Source: Paenibacillus sp. LHD-38
GTDB lineage: Bacteria; Bacillota; Bacilli; Paenibacillales; Paenibacillaceae
Length of the DNA stretch: 64,000 nt
Reading direction: 5' to 3'
Assembly (NCBI RefSeq): GCF_031157315.1
Contig: NZ_JAVIFU010000041.1
Span: 1 to 64,000 of the forward strand
The position numbers and the translations under genes were made by a program. This document shows positions 1 to 9,541 of the stretch, one piece after another. Below the pieces are notes generated by a model that saw only the letters and a program-made list of their open reading frames with translations, did no database searches and was not told the origin of the DNA. Numbering within the stretch: position 1 is the first letter of the stretch; each line of letters starts with the position of its first letter.

Positions 1-128
1 TCGTTATCACCCGCGATAAGTGCAGCGGACTCACCTAAAGGAAGTAACTCAGGACCATCTTGAATAACATTTTTTTGGGTAACTTTACTCTCTTCTTTTT
101 CTATATTAGCGCAACCTGTTTCGAAATT
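1..128 (-). pseudogene. Partial lipoprotein-like reading frame at the left edge
   Basis: Read on the minus strand this stretch is open from an in-frame TGA at 129-131 to the window edge. It encodes a Thr-Gly-Cys-Ala step (Cys codon at 111-113) followed by an acidic Lys/Glu-rich tail, which resembles the mature start of a lipoprotein. No hydrophobic signal peptide precedes the Cys in the same frame, so the signal sequence is deleted or frameshifted. The ancestral protein cannot be named from about 40 residues. Confidence 0.3.
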
Positions 129-270
129 TCATTTCATATTCCCCTTTTTCTTAGATGCTACATAGGCGTTAGCCGTTCTGTTTGTTCTATTTGTTGCGGT
201 TTACCTGTTTGGAAAATAGAGGGAACTCCCCTAGATGTTAAACTACCCTGTCCTTTAGCTTAATAAAAAC

Positions 271-300
271 AAGGAGCAGCTACCGTAGTAACTGCTCCTT
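271..300 (-). terminator. Rho-independent terminator, minus strand
   Basis: A 9-bp perfect stem (AAGGAGCAG at 271-279, CTGCTCCTT at 292-300) with a 12-nt loop is followed on the minus strand by GTTTTTATT. There is no T-tract on the plus side, so it ends transcription coming leftward from the inverted-repeat element or the IS110 remnant. Confidence 0.7.
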
Positions 301-348
301 GCTCTGTTCAACTAACGTTACCCGTCCCTCGGTTTTAAGGGTTTATCT

Positions 349-691
349 CACATATACTCACTCATTCGCAGGATTTCGTCACCTTGGGTCAAGTCCATCT
401 CAGATAGCAACGCAGTTGATGCCGTTTGAGGTGGTGGGCTGGGCATTCGGAAATAGAGGAACACTTAGGAAATATTCCCCAGGCTGTCTCTACTGCACGC
501 ATACTCCACATGATCCCTGGAGGTTCACCCTCCCACAACTCAACGGGTCAATGCCCTTACATTCCATCGTTATACCTGTCCAAGGTGTGGAGACCGATAG
601 CGTTTAGCGGATGGGTCTGAGCCCTTTTGGGGAACGAACTCGGTCCTCCGTGCTTTCTTTGTGAAATCCTGCGAATGAGTCAATATACGTG
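349..691. mobile_element. Miniature inverted-repeat element (MITE-like), about 343 bp
   Basis: The ends 349-377 and 663-691 are inverted repeats of 29 bp with three mismatches. The inner 18 bp (360-377 against 663-680, starting ACTCATTCGCAGG) are perfect. About 285 bp of non-repeated sequence lies between them. Frames that cross it are not convincing as genes. No target-site duplication is evident. It abuts the 3' end of the IS110 remnant and lies upstream (minus strand) of the terminator at 271-300. The parent transposon is unknown. Confidence 0.5.
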
Positions 692-704
692 ATGGCTACT
701 TAAC

Positions 705-1994
705 TTAAGCTGCTTCTGCCCATGCAAGTACCGTTTTCTCTGGCGTAAACTTTTCTCCTCGTTGAACAATACCAACTAGAATTCGTGCCAGCTTTCCTAT
801 TAACTTAAATATGGATTGCTGCTTTTTCATCTTCTTTTCTTGCACATTATGCTCATGCAGATGGCGGAACACGGGGTTATTTCAAACGAGCTGAACGGTT
901 GCAAGATAGAGATATTTTCGCAAGGCAGAGTCTCCTCGCTTCGAAAGAACAATTCGTCCTTTTCGCTTTCCAGACGTACTTTCGGCCAAATTCAGGCCAG
1001 CCTTCCGCAATACCTGACGTCCATGCGCATACTGCCTTAAATCTCCTGTGCCAGTTAAAATGGCCGCGGTGAAGATCTTCCCGAGACCTTTTATGGTGCG
1101 AAACTGCTGCGCCATAGGAATCTCAGAAAGCAGAGCTTCGATGTCCTTTTCAATCAATCTGTTCAAGCATGGTCGTAACTCGTTCATATTCTTCAAGAAG
1201 CCGTATTAAATCTGCCTTCGATTCTTCTACAGCGGTTCGATCTCCGACACTGCGTTTAGCATGTGCGATGAGCTGTGCAGCCTTCTCAATCCCCGTAGAA
1301 CCCCCAGCGCGCTGCATATGGGTTCTCCAAGCCTTGATTACATCCGATACTGCATACGTCTTCAAATCTTGTGGGCAAGGGAATGTCTTGAGGGTCGCCA
1401 ATGACCGCTTACAGGTCCAGTCTTTGAATACCGATGGATATTCAGGAAAACGGATGTCCAGCCAATGTACAATGCGGTTCTGCAGTCGAACACTGTTCGC
1501 GACTCAAAATTCTCGATCACTCATTATGGTCCGTAAACGTTGAAACACAAGCGATTGACGCTTGTACTCATAGTAGAAGCCCCGACTTACTGAATTTGCG
1601 ATGACAAGTGCATCTTTGGGGTCGTTCTTTGATGGACTGTTATCTCGATTTTCTTTATTACGCTTCGTCGTAGCAGGGTTAACCAAGACCACGTGTAATC
1701 CCTTATCTGATAAACAGTTAGCCAGGTTAAACCAGTAATGACCGGTTGGCTCCATGCCGATGATGAGTCTCTTTAATCGATGTTTCTGCTGTAATTCGGT
1801 CATCCAGCGGCTTAATTTTTCAAAACCTTCGACAGAATTCTAAAAGAGAGATGCCGTTTTGAAATGACGATTCCTCGGAAATTTGTGGACTGTGCCACGT
1901 GAGTTTCTTTGGCCATGTCAATTCCTACGACGAGGTGCGAGGTGGTAATTTGCTCAATCCGTTGATTTTGTGCGTCTGTTTGCTTGAACTTCAT
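705..1994 (-). pseudogene. IS110-family transposase, decayed
   Basis: The minus strand encodes, in pieces, a full-length IS110/IS902-type transposase. The N-terminal RuvC-like part contains VVGIDMAKETHVAQ and IGMEPTGHYW. The C-terminal IS116/IS110/IS902 domain contains TIKGLGKIFTAAIL and LRKAGLNLAES. The frame starts at ATG 1994 behind an AAGGAGG ribosome site. It shifts near 1845, meets an in-frame TGA at 1504-1506, shifts again near 1155, meets a second in-frame TGA at 882-884, and ends at TAA 705. Both TGA codons sit where Trp is plausible (TGG to TGA). About 430 codons match the family length, so this is recent decay of a complete gene. Confidence 0.85.
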
Positions 1995-2139
1995 AGTAAG
2001 AGCGCCTCCTTGATGTGTTGTAGGCAAACCCATCATACCGAGGCGCTCCTTTTTTGACAAAGGCTATTTCTTAGCCTTAACAGGAATGTTTAGTTGAATC
2101 ACTTTCCAATGAAACAGTGATGTCCTCACTGAGAATAAG

Positions 2140-2754
2140 TTATGTTAATATTAGTATTGATTGGTCATCATTCAATCTTGAAACTTCACAATTTTCAAGA
2201 GTTTCAAACTCCCTTATTCTTTCTTCTATAGTTCTACCAGCATCATCCTTAAACAACTCTTCTCTATCGTAATGAGGAAAAATGAGTTTGTCAGTTAAGT
2301 CTAATGCAGTAAAGTCGTTCATATTCAATGTGTTCATCTCAGGGGTGAAGAATTTTACGATTTTAATGTTCGGTCCAAGTAGTAGTGCACCAGCACTTAC
2401 TCCTACAATAACTACGTTCTGCGCTGCTAATTTTTTAATGATGTCATGGGCTCCACTTTTAATCGTATGGAATAATAAATTGAATGGATTCCCACCGCTT
2501 ATATATATTACATCTTTCTGAATAAGTAATTCTGGATTCTCGAACTCTAGATCAATAAAATCAACATTCTGAATTCCCATCGCCTTAAAGTCTGCTTTGG
2601 CTTTTTGTGCGAACCTGTTATTCTCTTTTTTAGGTGAAGCAGTTGTAATGATACTAGCTTTTAAGTGATTTACTTCTCTATCCAATAAATTCAAAAAAGT
2701 GCTTTTAATTGACTCAGTATGAAATCCGCATGATGTTAGTAATAATTTAGTCAC
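2140..2754 (-). CDS. Peptidase family S51 (peptidase E-like) protein
   Basis: This predicted 204-residue cytoplasmic serine peptidase belongs to the class I glutamine-amidotransferase fold. Members such as PepE cleave Asp-Xaa dipeptides. The nucleophile elbow GVSAG places Ser120, the conserved His is His161 in FPHYDREE, and YISGGNP at 84-90 is the usual family loop. GTG at 2754 is preferred because AAGGGGGAG lies five bases upstream; the longer ATG at 2799 has no such site. The length is normal. It stands alone between the IS110 remnant and the integrase fragment, and nothing links it to the pectin genes. Confidence 0.8.
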   Translation of the reverse strand: MTKLLLTSCGFHTESIKSTFLNLLDREVNHLKASIITTASPKKENNRFAQKAKADFKAMGIQNVDFIDLEFENPELLIQKDVIYISGGNPFNLLFHTIKSGAHDIIKKLAAQNVVIVGVSAGALLLGPNIKIVKFFTPEMNTLNMNDFTALDLTDKLIFPHYDREELFKDDAGRTIEERIREFETLENCEVSRLNDDQSILILT

Positions 2755-2900
2755 AGCAACTCCCCCTTCTACCGGTCGAATTATTTTCGTTATTTTCACT
2801 TTCCATACAATACCACATATTGGGACTATCCTGCCCTTTAGTTGAGTAACCGCTGCTATATTCTGAATAAACCACCGTTACTTAATCGGTCAGCAAGCTG

Positions 2901-3230
2901 CTAAAAGAAACTCCGATATAGCTCGCGTCCCCGCTCTCCACGTAGCTGAGCATATATTTGAGTTGTTGATGCTTTTTCATGACCCAGCATGCCTTGGATG
3001 AAATCCAAAGGCGCTCCGTTATCCAGCAGTTGACAAGCATAGGTGTGGCGAAAACGACGCGGGTATACATTAGCTTCAATCTCTCCCCGAAATGCAAGCC
3101 GCCTTAATGACCACCTGCGCGGATGTAATGAAGTGAAAAGACTTCGAAGGAATACTTCTAATGGAGGAGCACGGCGACTGAATCTAACGCTAAAAGCCGT
3201 TTGTTCAAAACCAGATGGGAAAAGATACAT
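2901..3230 (-). pseudogene. C-terminal fragment of a tyrosine recombinase/integrase
   Basis: The last about 60 residues match the catalytic C-terminus of XerC/D-type integrases: RFRHTYACQLL (Arg-His), LGHEKASTTQIY (the second His and the nucleophilic Tyr), and a short tail. The upstream half of the frame has no recognisable integrase core or arm-binding domain, and no suitable longer frame exists, so the N-terminal two thirds are missing. It probably comes from a lost mobile element, in keeping with the scrap-rich first 3.3 kb. Confidence 0.7.
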
Positions 3231-3408
3231 TTATTATGAACTTTATTCTTCTCTCATTGAAAGTTATCTAAGAACATAATCGTAAAGAAAGCCGCGCCGT
3301 TGCATAACATTGCTTGTTCATAAATGAGTCTAACACCAGCTCGTTCGCATGCTTTTCCAAAATGTTGAATACATATTTAAGTATTATATAAACAGGAGGA
3401 AACAAGCC

Positions 3409-4959
3409 ATGGTGCAACACGGGCAATCGTTCATGAGAGGAACGATAGTCTTGTCTGTCGCTGCTTTCATCAACCGCATTCTCGGCTTTATCAGCGGCAT
3501 GTATATTGCGCGTGTACTGGGCGCGGAGGGAATCGGCCTATTGATGATGGCGCATCCGCTCGTCCCTCTCGTCATTACGATTACGGAGCTTGGATTGCCA
3601 GTGGCAATTTCAAAGCTGGTCGCGGAGGCCCACGCCCGAGGCGAACGATTGAAAGTGAGGCGTATCCTGCACGTATCGCTAGCCGTCACCGGCATCTTGA
3701 GCATAGCGCTTACGATCATTTCACTACTAGGATCTGAATGGATCGCATCCATCCTGCTGAGCGATCAACGCGCCTATTATGCGATGCTCGCGATTACGCC
3801 GATCGCGCCGATTGTCGCTGTCTCCGCGGTGTTAAAAGGATACTTCCGCGGCATGCAGCAGATGAAGACCATCGCCACCTCCGATGTGCTCGAGCATACG
3901 GTGCAAATCGCCTGTGTCCTTGCATTGGTAAACCTATTGCTGCCTTTCGGCATCGCGTATGCGGCTGCAGGCGCAATGGCTGCATCAGTCGTCAGCGAAG
4001 CGATCAGCCTCTTATTTCTGGTGGCAAGCTACAAACTGTACGGAGAATCGAAGATGCCAGGCGAGACATGGGCGAGCCACATGAAGCAAGGAAGAAGCAC
4101 ACTTGGAGAGCTGCTTCAGATCGGTCTGCCGACGACCGGGCACGGCGTTATTCATTCGTTATACAGCACCTTTCAACCGCTTCTCATTACATCCAGCCTG
4201 GCGCTGGCCGGCATCGGCACAGTGTTAGCCACGAAGCAATTCGGCCTGCTGGCCGGATATGTGTTTCCACTGCTGTTCATGCCAAGCTTTATTACGCAGT
4301 CCTTGTCCACCGCTCTCATTCCTGCGATTGGTGAGGCAGCGGCGAACAAGAACAGTCTGCTTATGCATGAGAGGATGAATCAGGCGCTAAGCTTGGGACT
4401 TCTGATCGGCGCGCCGGCGACCGTCATCCTATTCGAGTGGGCAACTCCACTTACGACGCTTGTATACAACGCACCGGAAGCAGGATTGCTACTCAAAATA
4501 TTGGCGCCGTTGTTTTTTTTGCATTATTTCGACGCACCGCTGCACGCGATCCTGCTCGGTCTCGGCCGAGCGAAAGCTACACTGTGGAACTACGTGGCAG
4601 CAACGATTTTCAAAGCTGTCTCGATCTTCGTGTTTGGCAGCCAATTCGGCATTATCGGCATTGCGTACGGCATCGGCATCGGAATTGTCATGCAAACACT
4701 GTTAAACTTCTTTTCGATCTCAGGGTCGATCGGGTTTTACTGGAGTATTCGTCCTTATATCAAGGTCGGGATCTGTATGATGCTGATGGCGATATGCGGG
4801 CACTGGACCTATGACTACCTTACCGTCCAAGGGCTACCGCTGTTATGGAACGTGATAGTTTCAATTGTCTGGTCCTTGCTCATCTATTTCATTACACTCG
4901 TATTGACTGGTACCTTGAATTGGAAAAGTACGCTCCAGAGGTTTTCAATTCCAAGGTAA
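3409..4959 (+). CDS. spoVB: SpoVB-like MATE/MOP-superfamily flippase
   Basis: This is a 516-residue polytopic membrane protein of the polysaccharide biosynthesis/MOP exporter family, with about 14 hydrophobic segments. Its N-terminus (INRILGFISGMYIARVLG) and its length match stage V sporulation protein B, which translocates lipid-linked cortex precursors in sporulating Firmicutes. ATG 3409 follows AGGAGGAAACAAGCC; an upstream in-frame start at 3349 lacks a ribosome site. It is the only long plus-strand gene in the first 24 kb and is not part of a sugar operon. A related Wzx-type flippase cannot be excluded from sequence alone. Confidence 0.82.
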   Translation: MVQHGQSFMRGTIVLSVAAFINRILGFISGMYIARVLGAEGIGLLMMAHPLVPLVITITELGLPVAISKLVAEAHARGERLKVRRILHVSLAVTGILSIALTIISLLGSEWIASILLSDQRAYYAMLAITPIAPIVAVSAVLKGYFRGMQQMKTIATSDVLEHTVQIACVLALVNLLLPFGIAYAAAGAMAASVVSEAISLLFLVASYKLYGESKMPGETWASHMKQGRSTLGELLQIGLPTTGHGVIHSLYSTFQPLLITSSLALAGIGTVLATKQFGLLAGYVFPLLFMPSFITQSLSTALIPAIGEAAANKNSLLMHERMNQALSLGLLIGAPATVILFEWATPLTTLVYNAPEAGLLLKILAPLFFLHYFDAPLHAILLGLGRAKATLWNYVAATIFKAVSIFVFGSQFGIIGIAYGIGIGIVMQTLLNFFSISGSIGFYWSIRPYIKVGICMMLMAICGHWTYDYLTVQGLPLLWNVIVSIVWSLLIYFITLVLTGTLNWKSTLQRFSIPR

Positions 4960-5117
4960 ATAATTTTTATTTTCTTACTTCACTAACACTAACGACTAAC
5001 TCGACACGTTTTGAAATCAATTTGCCGTTTCAAAAATATCACAGATACCATCCCTTTTCCGGCGATGGGTTATCGCATTTAGGCTTACTCCAATACGCAT
5101 GTCGGGAATGAAGCAAC

Positions 5118-5237
5118 GTTCTTGTCACTCATCGGGAATGTTATCAAGTTCTTGTCATTGCAATTTGACAATAACTTGATAACAAAAAAAAATGCCGCAT
5201 TAAATGCGGCACATCCAATGATACTATGTTCTTGTCA
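5118..5237. repeat. Long imperfect palindrome with three GTTCTTGTCA copies
   Basis: The 506-bp gap between the flippase and PhyH genes holds a 44-bp palindrome at 5140-5183. GTTATCAAGTT and its inverse flank an inner TTGTCA/TGACAA pair. GTTCTTGTCA occurs at 5118-5127, 5148-5157 and 5228-5237, and TCGGGAATG occurs twice just before the palindrome. This looks like a protein-binding site or a transposon end. No gene is visible in the gap. Confidence 0.45.
5193..5211 (-). terminator. Terminator after the PhyH gene
   Basis: TGCCGCAT and ATGCGGCA form an 8-bp stem with a 3-nt loop. On the minus strand it is followed by nine T residues (5182-5192 on the plus strand are A-rich). It lies about 255 bases past the PhyH stop codon. 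Confidence 0.75.
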
Positions 5238-5465
5238 CCCGACAATTACTTTTTTCTACACTGTATTTTATTTCTCTTATATTCATATATTGTTGTAACG
5301 TACCCGTATGAAAGATATACACATCATCTTTCTAGTCGATAAGAATGCCGTGGGTGAAACCAAACTTCCGATATCCCTCACCCTTAAGCTGCTTTCCACG
5401 TTTGTATGTTCCTCCTCAATCGAGAAAAAACAGTGAATGGGACAAGTGAATATCGAATGTAGGAT

Positions 5466-6341
5466 TCAACATTCGGCTCCGGTCATCTCGTTAGTAAACA
5501 TCTTTTTATATTCACGGGGTTTAAGTTTAACCGCTGATTCAGGCGCGTAGTGAACTTGGATCGAACGGCGACGCTTCGACGAGAAATTCGGTGGTGTGCC
5601 ATGATGTAAAAGACCGGAGAATATAAGCACTCCCCCTGGTTTCAATGGAACAGCTACATCCTTTGCAACGGCCACGCTGCGATCGCAGAGTTGCCAATCG
5701 CGCTCAGCATAGTGGGGAACAGCGCCTTCCCGATGGGAATACGGAATGACATGCATGCAACCGTTGTCCAATTCAGCCGGATCCAATGCAAACCATGCGC
5801 CTATGACGGATTTATCGTATGCCAAGTTTCCGTAAGCCATATCTTGATGCCATGGTTTTTCCGATCCACCGCTTGGCGGTTTCAGAATCCCCTGATCTTG
5901 GACAACTATTGCCTGTTCTCCGAACAGCTTACCCATTGCATTCACTACATCCGGATGAAGAGCAATATCCCGCAATCGGGGTTCGTGATCCATAAAACCG
6001 TGAATTTTGCGTGCGGCGAACTCGCGCTCTTCGTCGGTATGAAGTTCATTCTCTGGTTTAACAAACTGAATACGAGAGCCTAGCGAGCGACGGAATAAAA
6101 TGTCCATGATGGCTTCTAAACTCGTTTGAACATCAGACTCCGTCAATGCATTCTCTACCACCAAATATCCTCTTTCCCAAAAAAGGCGGACATGTTTATC
6201 CGTTAAATCGGCCCAGGATGGGATGCGGTCGTCCTCGATTTGATCGTAACGATATAGGGTGTTTGCGATTGTTCTAGCCAGACGTTCTTCCTCATCGGTG
6301 TCATAAGAATGCAGCGTTCGCTTCGATTTACGCTCTTCCAT
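5466..6341 (-). CDS. Phytanoyl-CoA dioxygenase (PhyH) family protein
   Basis: This 291-residue Fe(II)/2-oxoglutarate oxygenase has a double-stranded beta-helix core. The iron triad is His165-x-Asp167 (WHQDMAY) plus a distal His at 246 or 247 (LLHHGTPPN), with basic residues RRR at 258-260 suited to 2-oxoglutarate. ATG 6341 has an AAGGAGGAG site. Bacterial members hydroxylate diverse small substrates, so the substrate is not predictable. The AraC-type gene 6468-7385 lies 126 bp upstream on the same strand and is the likely regulator. In Paenibacillus-like genomes such AraC-PhyH pairs often lie near sugar genes; here the link is positional only. Confidence 0.82.
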   Translation of the reverse strand: MEERKSKRTLHSYDTDEEERLARTIANTLYRYDQIEDDRIPSWADLTDKHVRLFWERGYLVVENALTESDVQTSLEAIMDILFRRSLGSRIQFVKPENELHTDEEREFAARKIHGFMDHEPRLRDIALHPDVVNAMGKLFGEQAIVVQDQGILKPPSGGSEKPWHQDMAYGNLAYDKSVIGAWFALDPAELDNGCMHVIPYSHREGAVPHYAERDWQLCDRSVAVAKDVAVPLKPGGVLIFSGLLHHGTPPNFSSKRRRSIQVHYAPESAVKLKPREYKKMFTNEMTGAEC

Positions 6342-6467
6342 GTGGAATTTCTCCTCCTTAATACGATGAATGGTTTGTTAATGTCATTATCGTATCATGC
6401 AGCAAAGAGCATCGAACATGAAGCAACTCTTTGATTTTTTATCCTTTTTCCGATATCAGCAGGAAGC

Positions 6468-7385
6468 CTAATTATTTCCGTGCGGCACGGCTGCTACCGA
6501 TGAACGCCGATATATCGAAGGGGGACCTCCAAAATGACGTTTAAACTGCCGGCTAAATAAAAACACATTGTCGTAACCGATCGCATCTGCGATTTGCGAT
6601 ACATTCATTGTCGTCTCGGTCAAAAGATGCATCGCTCTTTCCATACGTGCTTTCGTGAGAAAAGCCTGCAGTGACATTCCAATCGTCTTTTTAAAGAGCA
6701 AACTCAAATATTCCGCCGACAACCCCGCCAATTGCGCTGCCTCCATAACCGTCATTTTCCCTTGAGTGCTGGAACGAATGAGAGAACTAACCCTTGCCAC
6801 CGTCTGACGCTGCTTTGCTGAGATGCTATCGCCAGTCAGGTTACCTTCCTGACTCCGGAGCAACTCATAAAGCACAAGTCGCATCAAGCTATCAAACTCG
6901 CCTGGGGAATAGGCATCTCCAAGCTCTAATGTTTCCAGAATACGATTTAACAACATTTCAAAGCCAAATTGTTCGTGAACGAATGTATGTCTGGCGATCG
7001 GAATGCCTTGTTCAACAACCCAATCTTCGGTAAGCTGCTTCGTTTTAAAATGGATAAAGATGACCGTGAGCCGATCTTCCAGGTTTTGATTGGCTTCAGG
7101 CCGATCCCCTGGATGAATGAGAAAGCAGCTTCCTTTCGCCAGCTTAAGCTGTTCGTCTCCAATGCGCATTGTTCCTGAACCTGACACCACATACCAGAGA
7201 TCAAAGTCAGACAAAGGCAGTGGACACCAATTCCAACCGGGTTCACAACGGGCTTTACCGAAATTGTTGCCCGAACGAAAGTTAATATGAAGTAGCGGAT
7301 CATACACACTGTTAACCTCCTTAGCATGGAAATCATAACGAAATTTTTCCATTAGGATGTAGCGTCTACGGGTAATCGATATCAT
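6468..7385 (-). CDS. AraC-family transcriptional regulator with cupin sensor domain
   Basis: The 305-residue protein has an N-terminal cupin-like sensor (about 30-130; FDLWYVVSGSGTMRIG and FLIHPGDRPEANQN) and a C-terminal pair of helix-turn-helix units (about 200-290). The second unit carries the family signature VSQIADAIGYDNVFLFSRQF. Such proteins usually bind a small sugar-type ligand and act at direct-repeat operators near their own cluster. Start choice is uncertain: ATG 7385 and an internal Met 11 codons later both lack a strong ribosome site. It lies upstream of the PhyH gene on the same strand. It is the only intact AraC-type gene in the window, so it is also a weak candidate to bind the 22-bp direct-repeat promoters. 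Confidence 0.85.
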   Translation of the reverse strand: MISITRRRYILMEKFRYDFHAKEVNSVYDPLLHINFRSGNNFGKARCEPGWNWCPLPLSDFDLWYVVSGSGTMRIGDEQLKLAKGSCFLIHPGDRPEANQNLEDRLTVIFIHFKTKQLTEDWVVEQGIPIARHTFVHEQFGFEMLLNRILETLELGDAYSPGEFDSLMRLVLYELLRSQEGNLTGDSISAKQRQTVARVSSLIRSSTQGKMTVMEAAQLAGLSAEYLSLLFKKTIGMSLQAFLTKARMERAMHLLTETTMNVSQIADAIGYDNVFLFSRQFKRHFGGPPSIYRRSSVAAVPHGNN

Positions 7386-7570
7386 GTTGTATACGCTGCG
7401 AATTTCGGAATAAAAGTTGTATATTCATTTTGCTCCAAGCTGAGCGAGGGCGCACCATGCGCACAAAAATAGGAAATGATCATTCGCTGCTTCACTCCTT
7501 GTCCGTATGCACGCCGGCATCCTATCTTATCCGGGTACAGCTTGTACATTTTTCATAGTATACTCCGTTT

Positions 7571-9193
7571 TTAAAGCATCTCCATCATTGCCACGTGGCC
7601 CCTGCGATTGGCCCAAGCTTTAGGCGATGCCCACTCGGGAACACCCGCTGGAGCACGCCGGGCACCATGCTCGAGAAGAAAAGCTGCCATCTCCGCTTGA
7701 CCGTACTTGGCAGCCCATCCGAGCGGTGTCGTGCAATATACATCATCCACGGTGTCTAATTCAGCGCCGCGATCGATTAACACTTTGGCTAGTTTTGTAT
7801 TCCCTTGGGCTGCCAATACGTGCAAGTAGCTGACGCCAAGCCAATTGGTCAAGTTAGGATCGGCGCCGTGATCAAGCAGGAGCCTCACCATTTCTTCCCC
7901 AGAACGAAATGCATAGCCCATATAGTTATTGACGTACCAGGGAAGATTCAGATCGGCGTTATATTTCAACAGCAGCCGTACGATAGACTTATGTCCAAAT
8001 CCCGCAGCCAGCGTTAGCGGACCGAAATCATCGCCACTATTCACCGAGGAAGGATCCGCGGCTAGGATCTCGCCGACCAATTCGATTTTACCCAGCCAAC
8101 AGGCGGCGGCCAGCGTTGCCGTACCTCCGTAAGCATATAGCAAATCCCGCATTTCGGTATACCCTTTACTCATTGCAATCGAGACCGGGTTGCCGGAGGA
8201 TTCAACGTTGGCATGGACATCGGCACCGTGTTCAAGCAGCAGCTTCGCGCATGACAAATGATTGCCCTGTGCGGCAGCATGCAGAGCTGCTCCGCCCGGC
8301 GCGCCTACTTCCGCCAGGTTTGGGTCAGCACCGTGCTCAAGCAGAACTTGTACCGCATGTTCGTATCCGTGTTTTGACGCATAATATAATGCCGATCTTT
8401 CGGAAGAATCCTTGACGTTGACCATCTTGGGGTCTTGTGCCAAAATATCGCGTATATACGGAGTGTCTCCGACCGCTGCGGCGGTGTAGATATCATAGCG
8501 GGCCCCTTTGGCAATCAGATAACCGAGCAGAAACCATTTGTTCCTAATCGCTTCGGCCGGTAAATCACGGTTGGCGCGGTAGAAGTAATCCCCTTCCATT
8601 ACCAAGTGAACGGGCCCGCAACCGTCCGCTCTCCGCGCTTCCAAATCGGCGCCTTGCTGAATGAAGTAATCAATAAGCTTCAGCTGCCTGGTTAGAACGG
8701 CCCAATGCAGCGGGGTGTTTCCGCGATCATCGCTCGAATTCACCGCATCCGGATGTTCGTCGACCCACCGCTTTATTTCACATTCATTGCGTTCTCTGAT
8801 AAGCGCAGCGATGGAATCTCCTAATGAATTACTATGTAACGTACGCTCAAGATGATCCTCCAGCATCGCGGCTATGCCGGAATGGCCACGGTCTTTGGCT
8901 ATTTGCAGTGGAACGTCCTGCCAGCTAACTCCTGTTGCCGTAATATCCGAGCCATGCTCGAGTAATATACGCACGATATCCGCATGACCTTCCCTTACGG
9001 CAAAATGAATCGGGGGAAAGTACGCCCAACTGCAGTTAGACAACGACGGATCTTTCTGAAGCAGCTCCCGCACTACTTCCAAATTCCCCGCCGCACATGA
9101 AGCCAACATGCTCCATACCTCGTTGCCCGCTCCTCCACTGAACGGGACTTTCTTATCCGTTTTCAGTGTTTCCGGCTGAATAAACTTCTTCAT
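7571..9193 (-). CDS. Ankyrin-repeat protein
   Basis: This 540-residue protein is built almost entirely from about 13 ankyrin repeats. Consensus pieces recur along the chain: PIHFAVREGHADIVRILLEH, TPLHWAVLTRQLKLIDYFI, ALYYASKHGYEHAVQVLLEH, ALHAAAQGNHLSCAKLLLEH, TPLGWAAKYGQAEMAAFLLE. It has no signal peptide, membrane segment or fused enzymatic domain, so it should be a cytosolic protein-binding scaffold. ATG 9193 follows GAGGAGG. It stands alone after the minus-strand terminator at 9411-9451. Its partner is unknown and a role in pectin use is not demonstrated. Confidence 0.9.
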   Translation of the reverse strand: MKKFIQPETLKTDKKVPFSGGAGNEVWSMLASCAAGNLEVVRELLQKDPSLSNCSWAYFPPIHFAVREGHADIVRILLEHGSDITATGVSWQDVPLQIAKDRGHSGIAAMLEDHLERTLHSNSLGDSIAALIRERNECEIKRWVDEHPDAVNSSDDRGNTPLHWAVLTRQLKLIDYFIQQGADLEARRADGCGPVHLVMEGDYFYRANRDLPAEAIRNKWFLLGYLIAKGARYDIYTAAAVGDTPYIRDILAQDPKMVNVKDSSERSALYYASKHGYEHAVQVLLEHGADPNLAEVGAPGGAALHAAAQGNHLSCAKLLLEHGADVHANVESSGNPVSIAMSKGYTEMRDLLYAYGGTATLAAACWLGKIELVGEILAADPSSVNSGDDFGPLTLAAGFGHKSIVRLLLKYNADLNLPWYVNNYMGYAFRSGEEMVRLLLDHGADPNLTNWLGVSYLHVLAAQGNTKLAKVLIDRGAELDTVDDVYCTTPLGWAAKYGQAEMAAFLLEHGARRAPAGVPEWASPKAWANRRGHVAMMEML

Positions 9194-9410
9194 CTATTTA
9201 TCTGCCTCCTCAATCGTCTCAACGGGGCTTGCACTTCGATGCGAGAAAACTACTTTTTATTGTTTCATTATCAGGAATAAAGAGTCAATGGGGCGATCAT
9301 CGCATAATAGAATATCAAAGAGTTCGGCGTAACATGCACAAGCGGGATATCGTATACTAATTCGACGAGCAGCGGCACTGATACAGCAGCCTTGTTGATT
9401 TGTGCACGGC

Positions 9411-9451
9411 AAAAAAAACCAGCAGCCAGAGCCAAAGCGGCCTAGCTGCTG
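9411..9451 (-). terminator. Terminator after the 2-hydroxyacid dehydrogenase pseudogene
   Basis: On the minus strand CAGCAGC (9445-9451) and GCTGCTG (9420-9426) form a stem, extended by inner GC-rich pairing, followed by eight T residues (9411-9418). It lies about 90 bp past the pseudogene stop. The rest of the 9194-9541 gap holds no convincing gene. Confidence 0.75.
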
Positions 9452-9541
9452 TTTTTGGTCCGGGTGAGTTGCCGGGGTCATTTTACGAGTTGGATTTGGA
9501 AGCCGGATGACTGCGCACAGTTCAACATGTTTGAACACGCA

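Noticed and set aside
299-607. Plus-strand frame with a Cys-x-x-Cys and His-containing stretch
   Set aside because: It crosses one end of the 343-bp inverted-repeat element, lacks a ribosome site and resembles no family. The zinc-ribbon look is probably chance.
3738-4334. 198-codon frame overlapping the flippase gene
   Set aside because: It is a shadow frame of the SpoVB-like gene with Arg/His-rich, unstructured content.
9257-9538. Minus-strand 93-codon frame
   Set aside because: It spans the terminator at 9411-9451 and has no ribosome site or family resemblance.
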